A DNA stretch of 6,941 nucleotides. Origin: CBFDBT01 sp965603115. GTDB lineage: Bacteria; Pseudomonadota; Alphaproteobacteria; Sphingomonadales; Kordiimonadaceae. The notes beneath the pieces were generated by a model that saw only the letters and a program-made list of their open reading frames with translations, was not told the origin of the DNA and searched no databases. Positions 1 through 5,411 of this stretch are shown one piece after another; position 1 is the first letter of the stretch; every line of letters begins with the position of its first letter. The DNA is taken from positions 1-6,941 of the forward strand of contig CBFDBT010000152.1 in the NCBI GenBank assembly GCA_965603115.1. Reading direction: 5' to 3'. The position numbers and the translations under genes were made by a program.

Positions 1-468
1 AACAGAGCCAATGCCAGAGCTTCCACCATGTACGAGCAAACTTTCACCAGCTTTTAGGCTACCGCGATCAAAAACATTAGACCAAACCGTGAAAAATGTT
101 TCAGGTAAAGCTGCTGCCTGAATAAAATCAAACCCTTCAGGGATGGGTAGGCAGGTTTCTTCAGGGGCTATGCACTCTTGCGCATACCCGCCGCCCGTTA
201 CGAGGGCACAGACTTTATCACCAACGGACCATGCGCTGACCTTTTTGCCCGTAGCTTTGACAATGCCAGCAACTTCTAGTCCTGGAATGGGAGATGCCCC
301 AGGCGGTGGTGGGTACATGCCAAGGCGCTGGATAACATCGGGTCGATTGATGCCCGCTGCCTTAACATTGATTAAAATTTCATTGTCAGCGAGGGGTTTT
401 AGAGTTTCAATCTCAGCAATTTGAAGCACATCGGCAGCTCCAAATGATGATATTTCTACAGCTTTCAT
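1..468 (-). CDS. NAD(P)H:quinone oxidoreductase, PIG3-type MDR family (partial, N-terminal 156 residues)
   Basis: This reading frame starts at 468 and runs leftward off the window edge, so only about the first half of a protein of usual length near 325 residues is present. My translation begins MKAVEISSFGAADVLQI and contains the GroES-like fold landmarks of medium-chain dehydrogenase/reductases: AGINRPDVIQR (residues 39-49), the PIG3-typical YPPPPGAS (52-59), GLEVAG (63-68), and the start of the Rossmann nucleotide-binding segment, LLVHGGSSGIG (144-154). No structural zinc cysteine cluster is seen, as expected for the zinc-free quinone oxidoreductase branch. Known members reduce quinones with NADPH in the cytosol. 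Two ATGs are possible (474 and 468). AAGGA lies 7 bases before the one at 468 but only 1 base before 474, so 468 is preferred. The family is confident; the substrate is not known. Confidence 0.9.
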   Translation of the reverse strand, partial: MKAVEISSFGAADVLQIAEIETLKPLADNEILINVKAAGINRPDVIQRLGMYPPPPGASPIPGLEVAGIVKATGKKVSAWSVGDKVCALVTGGGYAQECIAPEETCLPIPEGFDFIQAAALPETFFTVWSNVFDRGSLKAGESLLVHGGSSGIGSV

Positions 469-507
469 GGTCATGTCCTTTATGTATATTTAGGCTAACC
501 CTAGGCT

Positions 508-527
508 TTTACTATACATTTTGTAAA
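508..527. promoter_or_regulatory. Inverted repeat TTTAC-N10-GTAAA, candidate operator
   Basis: The plus strand carries TTTAC at 508-512 and GTAAA at 523-527, a symmetric pair separated by 10 bases. It covers the predicted -10 of the leftward quinone oxidoreductase gene. Quinone oxidoreductase genes in other bacteria are often controlled by HxlR- or MarR-family redox repressors that bind such repeats, but no regulator gene is in this window. The half-sites are only five bases of AT-rich sequence and could be chance. Confidence 0.3.
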
Positions 528-540
528 GGGGCTTGGTCAA
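511..540 (-). promoter_or_regulatory. Putative sigma70-type promoter of the quinone oxidoreductase gene
   Basis: Read leftward, TTGACC (540-535) is followed by 18 bases and then TATAGT (516-511). The leader to the start codon at 468 would be about 35 bases. The -35 match is good and the spacer is one base longer than ideal. An inverted repeat, TTTAC-N10-GTAAA (508-527), overlaps the -10 element, so a repressor could act here. The element match is seen directly; promoter function is inferred. Confidence 0.5.
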
Positions 541-561
541 TCGGGTTCCTTATGGCATGAT
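533..561 (+). promoter_or_regulatory. Weak candidate promoter of the DUF1192-like gene
   Basis: TTGGTC (533-538), 17 bases, then CATGAT (556-561) precedes the start at 583 by about 20 bases. The hexamers match consensus only moderately. The -35 overlaps the predicted -35 of the leftward gene (535-540), so the two promoters could not easily be occupied at once. Confidence 0.3.
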
Positions 562-582
562 GCGCGGCAAGGGAGAAATGAA

Positions 583-780
583 ATGGATGATGATTTACCA
601 CGACGGATAAGTGACCACGTCAAGGATTTAGAAACAGAAGACTTGAGTAGCTATTCCATTCATGAGCTTGATGAGAGGATGGAACGTTTGCTGGCTGAGA
701 TTGAGCGGGTAAAAATTTTAAAAGACGCTAAGGGTGCTAGTCACGCAGCTGCGGATGCCATTTTTGGCAAAGCCACTTAA
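583..780 (+). CDS. DUF1192-like small protein (65 residues)
   Basis: This is a short acidic protein of unknown function. It begins MDDDLPRR, has a predicted helical core SIHELDERMERLLAEIERVK (residues 25-44, the ELxERxxxLxAEIxR pattern), and ends with an ASHAAADAIFG segment. Acidic start, leucine/glutamate helix and alanine-rich SxAAADAxF tail are the layout I know from DUF1192, a family of roughly 60-residue proteins in Alphaproteobacteria. There is no signal peptide or membrane helix, so it is presumably cytosolic. GGGAG at 571-575 lies 7 bases before the ATG, which supports the start. The gene is transcribed alone and ends in an intrinsic terminator. In other alphaproteobacteria this family also often sits next to a quinone oxidoreductase (recalled, not checked). 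Function unknown. Confidence 0.85.
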   Translation: MDDDLPRRISDHVKDLETEDLSSYSIHELDERMERLLAEIERVKILKDAKGASHAAADAIFGKAT

Positions 781-802
781 GGTTTGGATGTTTAGGTAAA
801 GT

Positions 803-833
803 ATGGCCCGCTTATCAGCGGGCCATTTTGTTT
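803..833 (+). terminator. Rho-independent terminator of the DUF1192-like gene
   Basis: A perfect 10-bp stem, ATGGCCCGCT (803-812) with AGCGGGCCAT (817-826), closes a TATC loop and is followed by TTTTGTTT. It begins 23 bases after the stop codon. On the opposite strand the same hairpin lies just after the hsp20 stop, but only a short T run (ACTTTACC) follows, so termination of hsp20 would be weaker. No separate terminator for hsp20 is seen. Confidence 0.9.
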
Positions 834-841
834 GGGAATAT

Positions 842-1309
842 TTAAGCAGCTTTGTCTTCAAGCTTTATTTTACTGCCTTTAGTTTTTTGTTGCTTAATTT
901 TAATGGATCGCGGCAGGAGATGCTCTGGAACTACACGCTTGAGGTCGATCTTAAGCATGCCGTGATCAAAACTGGCATCGAGCACCTCGATGGTATCTGC
1001 AAGTTCGAAGCGGCGTTCGAAGCTACGTTTTGCAATTCCGCGGTGGATGAAGCGCGTGTCATCAGCGTCTTCTTCTTGGCTGTTGCCGGAAACCACCAGC
1101 ACACCATCGGTCAGGGTTATATCTAGTTCATCTTGGGAAAAGCCAGCAACAGCTATAGATATCTGATAGGCATCTTCGCTGAGCTTTTCGATATTATAAG
1201 GGGGGAAGGCTGTGGTGGTGTCACGGTGGGTGGCACTATCCATCAAACGACTCAGGTGATCGAAGCCAATAGAGCTTCTCATAAGGGGTGATAAGTCAAA
1301 AGTACGCAT
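842..1309 (-). CDS. Small heat-shock protein, Hsp20/alpha-crystallin family (IbpA-like, class A)
   Basis: This is a 155-residue ATP-independent holdase chaperone that binds unfolding proteins in the cytosol during heat or other stress and passes them to DnaK/ClpB. The N-terminal arm includes FPPYNIEK (residues 35-42), typical of the class A bacterial proteins found in rhizobia and of E. coli IbpA/IbpB. The alpha-crystallin domain spans about 37-125 and contains the conserved A-x-x-x-x-G-x-L element (A112, G117, L119). A C-terminal I-x-I anchor (I136-K-I138), used for oligomer assembly, is followed by a lysine-rich tail. The length is normal. AGGAGG (1323-1318) lies 8 bases before the ATG, and this ribosome binding site is buried in a predicted thermometer hairpin. 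The gene appears monocistronic, with a heat-shock-like promoter upstream. Confidence 0.95.
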   Translation of the reverse strand: MRTFDLSPLMRSSIGFDHLSRLMDSATHRDTTTAFPPYNIEKLSEDAYQISIAVAGFSQDELDITLTDGVLVVSGNSQEEDADDTRFIHRGIAKRSFERRFELADTIEVLDASFDHGMLKIDLKRVVPEHLLPRSIKIKQQKTKGSKIKLEDKAA

Positions 1310-1314
1310 AGTAT

Positions 1315-1400
1315 AATCCTCCTAAATTGAGCGATTAATTTAAATTTGTCTGCCAAATTGGCCAGACGGTTCAGCGTTCAGTCCCGCTTAGCAGCAACCG
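1315..1400 (-). promoter_or_regulatory. ROSE-like RNA thermometer in the hsp20 leader
   Basis: In the leftward transcript, AAUCGCUC (1336-1329) can pair with GAGGAUU (1321-1315) across a 7-base loop. The pairs are AAUC with GAUU and CUC with GAG, leaving a single unpaired G opposite the Shine-Dalgarno AGGAGG (1323-1318). The unpaired G lies inside UCGCU, matching the U(U/C)GCU element that defines ROSE thermometers, where it makes the stem melt on heating. Upstream are two further helices: GUCUG/CAGAC plus CCA/UGG (1367-1348), and a weaker nested one, CGGUU/AACCG with AGCG/CGCU (1400-1367). One shared base means the two cannot both form fully. Two or three hairpins with the last one holding the ribosome site, ahead of an hsp20 gene, is the ROSE layout. 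The folding was done by eye. Confidence 0.75.
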
Positions 1401-1407
1401 AACATCT

Positions 1408-1438
1408 TATACTTAGGAAGTCTTTTATTGGCTTCAAG
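1408..1438 (-). promoter_or_regulatory. Putative sigma32 (RpoH)-type promoter of hsp20
   Basis: Leftward, CCCCCTCTTGAAG contains the heat-shock -35 core CTTGAA (1438-1433) preceded by a C-rich run, as in the E. coli RpoH consensus. After 13 to 17 bases comes CTTCCTAAGTATA (1420-1408), a weak -10 region. Transcription would start near 1400 and give a leader of about 90 bases, enough to hold the predicted thermometer. The -35 is convincing and the -10 is not. Confidence 0.5.
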
Positions 1439-1444
1439 AGGGGG

Positions 1445-1475
1445 AAAGAAAAAAGGCGTCCCAAAGGACGCCTTT
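1445..1475 (-). terminator. Rho-independent terminator of rpmE
   Basis: A 10-bp perfect stem, AAAGGCGTCC paired with GGACGCCTTT (1475-1466 with 1461-1452), has a four-base loop. In the leftward direction it is followed by a T-rich tail (six T, C, three T including the stem end). It lies 34 bases after the rpmE stop and directly before the hsp20 -35 element, so it insulates the heat-shock gene from ribosomal protein transcription. Confidence 0.9.
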
Positions 1476-1509
1476 AAAAATATCATCTAACTAACTGGTC
1501 GTATGCTGC

Positions 1510-1737
1510 TTATTTTTTAAGAGCAAAAGAACCAAAACGCTTGTTGAAGCGAGCCACTTGGCCACCACTGTCGTTCAAGCGGCCAGTGCCACCTGTCCAA
1601 GCTGGATGTGCTTTAGGATCAATCTCAAGTGTCATAGTATCACCTTCTGAACCCCAAGTAGATTTGGTTTCAAAAGTAGACCCGTCAGTCATCACAACCT
1701 TAATGGTGTGGTAATCGGGATGAATATCTGCTTTCAT
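1510..1737 (-). CDS. rpmE: 50S ribosomal protein L31, zinc-free (C-minus) form
   Basis: This is a 75-residue component of the large ribosomal subunit that contacts both subunits at the central protuberance. It begins MKADIHPDYHTIKVVMTDGS and contains HPAWTGG (residues 44-50) and FNKRFGSF (68-71 region), the standard L31 landmarks. It has no cysteine at all, so the zinc-binding CxxC set of the C-plus form is absent. The frame is open further upstream, but the family always starts at MK-x-D/G-IHP. GGAG lies 7 bases before this ATG (1737), and the predicted promoter sits just upstream, so a longer start is not real. It is a single gene with its own terminator, divergent from the ABC exporter. 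Confidence 0.97.
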   Translation of the reverse strand: MKADIHPDYHTIKVVMTDGSTFETKSTWGSEGDTMTLEIDPKAHPAWTGGTGRLNDSGGQVARFNKRFGSFALKK

Positions 1738-1763
1738 GGTCGCTCTCCATAAATTGAAGCTGC

Positions 1764-1792
1764 CGTATACCCATAGAATTAACATTTGGCAA
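1764..1792 (-). promoter_or_regulatory. Predicted sigma70-type promoter of rpmE
   Basis: Leftward, TTGCCA (1792-1787), a 17-base spacer, then TATACG (1769-1764) forms a well-spaced promoter. Transcription would begin near 1757, giving a leader of about 20 bases that includes the GGAG ribosome site. Because it lies within the upstream open extension of the rpmE frame, it also argues that the start is at 1737. Confidence 0.6.
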
Positions 1793-1882
1793 GCCTTGGA
1801 TGCAGTTTTTTTGATCTTTTCTGAAAATAGACGATAAAAATGGCTAAAAGTGGGTTTATTTGAATAAAATCTACTTGGGTTG

Positions 1883-1911
1883 TTGTTGATATCCATATGA
1901 ACGTCTATATG
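1883..1911 (+). promoter_or_regulatory. Candidate promoter of the ABC exporter gene
   Basis: TTGTTG (1883-1888), 17 bases, then TATATG (1906-1911) is the best-spaced pair before the start at 1944. The overlapping TTGATA (1886-1891) with TATGAA (1908-1913) at 16 bases is an alternative. The region is AT-rich, so chance matches are easy. Confidence 0.35.
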
Positions 1912-1943
1912 AAAGAAAAGCTGATTAAAAAAGAAGAGAATAT

Positions 1944-3761
1944 ATGAGCAATAGCGATTCCCCTGTTGATTTGAAGTCATTACCAAAAGGAAAGTTGCAT
2001 CAGTTAACGACGCTGTGGTCCTTTATGCGCCCCTATAAACTGCAAATGTTTATGGCCTTATTCTTTTTGGTGATTGCAGCTTCTATCACTCTATCTATTC
2101 CTTACGCCCTTAGAATGATGATGGACTCTGGCTTTGGCGTTACTGATACGAGTACAATAAAGGATTCATTTTATAATTTTGGCATCATTGTTATTGTTTT
2201 GGCGCTATCAACTTCAGGCCGCTTTTATTTTATAACATGGATAGGCGAGCGGGTGGTGGCGGATATCCGTACCGCCGTTTATGCGCGTCTCGTATCCATG
2301 AGTCCCGAATATTTTGAAGAGAATCGACCTGGCGAAATTGTTTCTCGTTTGACTGCGGATACAACGCTAGTGCAGTCCATAGTGGGGTCGTCGCTGTCTA
2401 TTTGGCTCAGGAATATGATCATTGCTATCGGTGGCACCATTATGCTTGCACATATGTCTCCAAAATTGATGGCCTATATTGCAGCTGTAATCCCTGTAAT
2501 TTTAGTATCTATTATTTTCATAGGTCGCAGAGTGAGAAATTTATCACGCTCTTCGCAAGATCGGGTCGCAGATGTTGGAGCCCAAGCCAGTGAAACACTG
2601 TCCGCCCTTAATGTTGTGCAAGCCTTCACCCAAGAAATAGGCGAAGTAAATCGCTTCAGGGACCGGGTCGAGGATGCTTTTAAAGTTGCCAAACGCAGGA
2701 TCATGGCGCGTTCTATTTTAACGGCGGTTGTGATTGCCCTGATTTTTGGCAGTATCTCCTTTGTTATGTATCAAGGCGCTGTAGGTGTGGCTGAGGGCAG
2801 TATGTCTGGTGGTGCTATCTTTGAATTTATTCTTATGGCTATCTTTGTTGCCGGTGCTTATGGCGCGCTTAGTGAAATGTATGGCGACCTAATGCGCGCA
2901 GCGGGTGCCAGTGGGCGCTTGGCAGAGCTACTGTCGGTTACACCTATAATCAGAGCGCCTAAAAACCCTGTGCCTGTGCCGTCTAATGTTGTTGCCAACA
3001 TTCGCTTTGCTGATGTCATGTTCTCCTATCCGACCCGCAAAGATGTTGCAGCGCTTGACCATTTTAATATTGACGTTAAAGCGGGAGAGACCGTGGCACT
3101 CGTTGGTCCTTCTGGTGCCGGTAAGTCAACGGTTTTACAGATGCTGCTGAGATTTTATGATCCGCAGTCCGGTTCGATCCATATTGACGGGTTTGAGCTT
3201 AGTGAAGTTGCTCCTGAAGATTTTCGACGTCATATTGCCTTTGTGCCACAAGATACAATCATCTTTGCCGACACTGTGCGGGAAAATATTCGTTATGGTC
3301 GCAGTGACGCAACAGACGAAGAAGTGCGCGAGGCCGCTAAGGCAGCAGCAGCACTAGACTTTATTGAAGATTCTCCCGAAGGATTTGATACATTCCTTGG
3401 TGAGCGGGGCGTAAGGCTCTCCGGCGGACAGCGGCAACGATTAGCTATTGCTAGAGCTATTCTACGTAATGCACCAATACTATTGCTCGACGAAGCCACG
3501 AGTGCTTTGGACGCTGTTAGCGAACGTCAAGTGCAACAAGCGTTAGAGGCTTTAATGACGGGTAGGACCACTATTGTGATAGCCCACAGGCTGGCAACGG
3601 TTAAAAAGGCTGACCGCATCATTGTGATGGATAAAGGTAAAATTGTTGATCAGGGCACACACCAAGAGCTTGTCGCCAAAGGTGGACTCTATAAAAAGCT
3701 AGCCGATTTGCAGTTTGGTGATAATCCAGTAACTTCTGACGCTGAGGAAGCCGCAGAATAA
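1944..3761 (+). CDS. MsbA-like ABC half-exporter (fused membrane and ATPase domains)
   Basis: A 605-residue inner-membrane exporter that should act as a homodimer, using ATP to move a lipid, drug or other hydrophobic substrate outward. Six membrane helices are visible at about residues 33-57, 75-99, 152-170, 174-194, 258-280 and 291-312. The ATPase domain follows with every key element intact: A-loop Tyr362, Walker A GPSGAGKST (388-396), Q-loop Gln436, signature LSGGQ (492-496), Walker B ILLLDE (512-517), D-loop SALD (520-523) and switch His548. This is the layout of the MsbA-related exporter group common in alphaproteobacteria. The substrate cannot be read from sequence. The start is supported only by a weak AGAAGAG site a few bases upstream. 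The gene is divergent from rpmE and convergent with the lipoprotein gene, and looks monocistronic. Confidence 0.93.
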   Translation: MSNSDSPVDLKSLPKGKLHQLTTLWSFMRPYKLQMFMALFFLVIAASITLSIPYALRMMMDSGFGVTDTSTIKDSFYNFGIIVIVLALSTSGRFYFITWIGERVVADIRTAVYARLVSMSPEYFEENRPGEIVSRLTADTTLVQSIVGSSLSIWLRNMIIAIGGTIMLAHMSPKLMAYIAAVIPVILVSIIFIGRRVRNLSRSSQDRVADVGAQASETLSALNVVQAFTQEIGEVNRFRDRVEDAFKVAKRRIMARSILTAVVIALIFGSISFVMYQGAVGVAEGSMSGGAIFEFILMAIFVAGAYGALSEMYGDLMRAAGASGRLAELLSVTPIIRAPKNPVPVPSNVVANIRFADVMFSYPTRKDVAALDHFNIDVKAGETVALVGPSGAGKSTVLQMLLRFYDPQSGSIHIDGFELSEVAPEDFRRHIAFVPQDTIIFADTVRENIRYGRSDATDEEVREAAKAAAALDFIEDSPEGFDTFLGERGVRLSGGQRQRLAIARAILRNAPILLLDEATSALDAVSERQVQQALEALMTGRTTIVIAHRLATVKKADRIIVMDKGKIVDQGTHQELVAKGGLYKKLADLQFGDNPVTSDAEEAAE

Positions 3762-3821
3762 CAGCAGAATAAGCCGACCACACACTCTAGAGCTGTGATC
3801 AGCTATTCAATAGTGGTTAGA

Positions 3822-3848
3822 CAAAGACTATCTTTATGAATGTCTTTG
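3822..3848. other. Hairpin between convergent genes, possible weak terminator
   Basis: CAAAGAC (3822-3828) and GTCTTTG (3842-3848) form a perfect 7-bp stem around a 13-base AT-rich loop. It sits in the 94-base gap between the convergent exporter and lipoprotein genes. Neither side has a real T run, so it is not a typical intrinsic terminator. A smaller stem, AGCTG-TGAT-CAGCT (3791-3804), lies nearby. I see nothing else in the gap. Confidence 0.3.
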
Positions 3849-3855
3849 GCAGAGA

Positions 3856-4278
3856 TTACCCAGCGTACCCAATGAGGTCGTCAAAATTCATGCCGCTGAG
3901 CTTGTCTTTAAAGCTGTTATATATCTGATCTTCTGCCGAGCCGCCAGATGCCATGCTTTTGGCCATGTCCATGGCGCCGCCTTCAGATTTTTCTGTTGCA
4001 GCTTTTTTTGCAAGATTGCCAAGAGCTGATGTGAGCTTGCCTTTGTCTTCGTCTGACAAGCTATCTTTCATGGATGACAAACTGGATTTAAAAGCGTCCA
4101 CGCTGCTTGTGTCCAACGTGACCATCTCTTTAACTTTTTCGACCACAGAGCCAACAGCACCCGAGGCAGCACTGGCGTCCTCTTTCTTGATCATGTTGTC
4201 GTCTTTTTTATCCCCACTATCACAGGCAGCAAGGGACAGAATAGCAACTGAAGAAATAATAAGTGTTTTATATGTCAT
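3856..4278 (-). CDS. Small lipoprotein, resembles DUF6694 family (function unknown)
   Basis: The 140-residue precursor begins MTYKTLIISSVAILSLAAC, a short lipoprotein signal peptide with lipobox LAAC and acylated Cys19. The mature protein starts C-D-S and has a charged linker (GDKKDD). A segment LDTSSVDAFKSSLSSMKDSL then leads into a charged helix. The DTS-x-x-AF-x-x-S pattern reminds me of DUF6694 lipoproteins, but I cannot confirm this. The rest is rich in Ser, Ala, Gly and Lys, with a methionine/glycine stretch. Asp at +2 would keep an E. coli lipoprotein in the inner membrane. An in-frame ATG exists at 4290, but GGAGG overlaps it and lies 5 bases before the ATG at 4278, so the latter is chosen. 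It starts 38 bases after the OmpA-like gene and probably shares its transcript. Confidence 0.8.
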   Translation of the reverse strand: MTYKTLIISSVAILSLAACDSGDKKDDNMIKKEDASAASGAVGSVVEKVKEMVTLDTSSVDAFKSSLSSMKDSLSDEDKGKLTSALGNLAKKAATEKSEGGAMDMAKSMASGGSAEDQIYNSFKDKLSGMNFDDLIGYAG

Positions 4279-4316
4279 GATAGCCTCCATTGTTCGGGTG
4301 CAACCATAGCATATAA

Positions 4317-5411
4317 TTATCCATCTGTCAGGCGCATTTCAATACGGCGATTACGCGCGTAAGCTTTTTTATTATTGTTCATGTCTAGCGGCTGATGTTG
4401 ACCAAAGCCCGTGGCTGCAAGACGGTTAGCTGGCACGCCTGCGATTATTAAAAATTCCACAACTGAGATTGCGCGACCGGCTGATAATTCCCAATTATTT
4501 TTAAATTTAGCGTTTGAAATAGGTCGGCGGTCGGTGTGGCCATCTATGCGCAGGATCCATTTTACGTTGGGTGGAATTTCGCGGCTGATCTCTAAGAGGG
4601 TTTCTGCGAGCTTGCGTAGTTCCACGCGACCTTCAGGTCCAAGCTCTGCACTTGCAGACGAAAAGAGCAATTCGCTGGCAAAGACAAAACGATCGCCTTC
4701 AATGCGAATGCCACTGCGACCAGACAAAACATTTTTGAGACGGGCAAAAAAGTCACTGCGGTATCCCGCCAGTTCTTCTACTTTGCTAGCTAGCGCCGCG
4801 TTTAAGCGGCTACCGAGGTTAACAATAACGGCCTGTTGGCGCTTGTCGCGGCTTTCACTGGCTTCTAGGGCATATTCTAGCCGAGACAACTGCTGCTTTA
4901 GAGATGAAATATCGCTTTGAAGGCGCGCAACCTCTGCTCGGGCTGCGTCAGATATAGCCAGTTCTTCATTAAGTGCCGCCGTCGCAACACCGTAGCGGTC
5001 TATATAATCGCTGAGCGTTTTATCTGTTTCGGATTTAGCTTTTTCTAAAGAGGCTAGTTGTTCTTGGTGATTTTGTAGTTTGGTGATGAGAGATTTTGCC
5101 TCATGCTCTAGGGCATCTTTGCTTGCTGTCATGTTTTGTAAACTGGAAGAGAGTTGCCCAACAGCTCCTCTCAGACTGGCATTGGCACTACGCTCCATTT
5201 TAAGCAATCCGCCAAGGTCACTGACTTGGCTTCGTAACTCGGCGAGGGCCTGATCACGACCCGATAGGGCTTGCCCAAGAAAAAATTGACCCAGCACGAA
5301 CATGGATAAGAGAAAGATTATAACCAATAGCAAGGAGGACAAGGCATCAACAAAGCCTGGCCAACTTGTGTCTCCATTGCTGGAGATGTTACTGCGTCGT
5401 CTAGCCCGCAT
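4317..5411 (-). CDS. MotB-like stator protein: TM helix, coiled coil, C-terminal OmpA peptidoglycan-binding domain
   Basis: The 364-residue protein has a short basic cytosolic N-terminus, then WPGFVDALSSLLLVIIFLL, a single membrane helix whose Asp (residue 22) matches the proton-path Asp of MotB, TolR and ExbD. A long predicted coiled coil fills about residues 52-215. The OmpA/MotB domain (about 235-361) carries GHTD (291-294), NNWELSAGRA (305-314) and NRRIEM (354-359), including the Asp and Arg that grip diaminopimelate in peptidoglycan. The likely role is the wall-anchored half of an ion-driven complex with the MotA-like partner encoded just upstream. A GTG one codon earlier (5414) would give a GTGA overlap. 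I prefer the ATG at 5411, which forms TGATG with the upstream stop and has AGGA 6 bases before it. No flagellar genes are nearby, so I do not call it motB. Confidence 0.88.
   Translation of the reverse strand: MRARRRSNISSNGDTSWPGFVDALSSLLLVIIFLLSMFVLGQFFLGQALSGRDQALAELRSQVSDLGGLLKMERSANASLRGAVGQLSSSLQNMTASKDALEHEAKSLITKLQNHQEQLASLEKAKSETDKTLSDYIDRYGVATAALNEELAISDAARAEVARLQSDISSLKQQLSRLEYALEASESRDKRQQAVIVNLGSRLNAALASKVEELAGYRSDFFARLKNVLSGRSGIRIEGDRFVFASELLFSSASAELGPEGRVELRKLAETLLEISREIPPNVKWILRIDGHTDRRPISNAKFKNNWELSAGRAISVVEFLIIAGVPANRLAATGFGQHQPLDMNNNKKAYARNRRIEMRLTDG

Noticed and set aside
803..1126. 107-residue rightward reading frame
   Set aside because: It begins inside the terminator stem and runs antisense through hsp20. 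It has no ribosome site and no recognisable protein features.
1510..1986. 158-residue version of the rpmE frame
   Set aside because: The extra 83 residues match nothing in L31, overlap the divergent exporter start and span the rpmE promoter. The true start has a good ribosome site at the conserved MKADIHP.
3791..3804. AGCTG-TGAT-CAGCT hairpin after the exporter
   Set aside because: The stem is only 5 bp and no T run follows on either strand, so it is not supported as a terminator.
3953..4309. 118-residue rightward reading frame
   Set aside because: It is antisense to the lipoprotein gene, which has a clear lipobox and ribosome site. The opposite frame has neither.
4411..4920. 169-residue rightward reading frame
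   Set aside because: It is antisense to the well-supported MotB-like gene and rich in Arg/Ser/Leu of the kind produced by reading a coding strand backwards.
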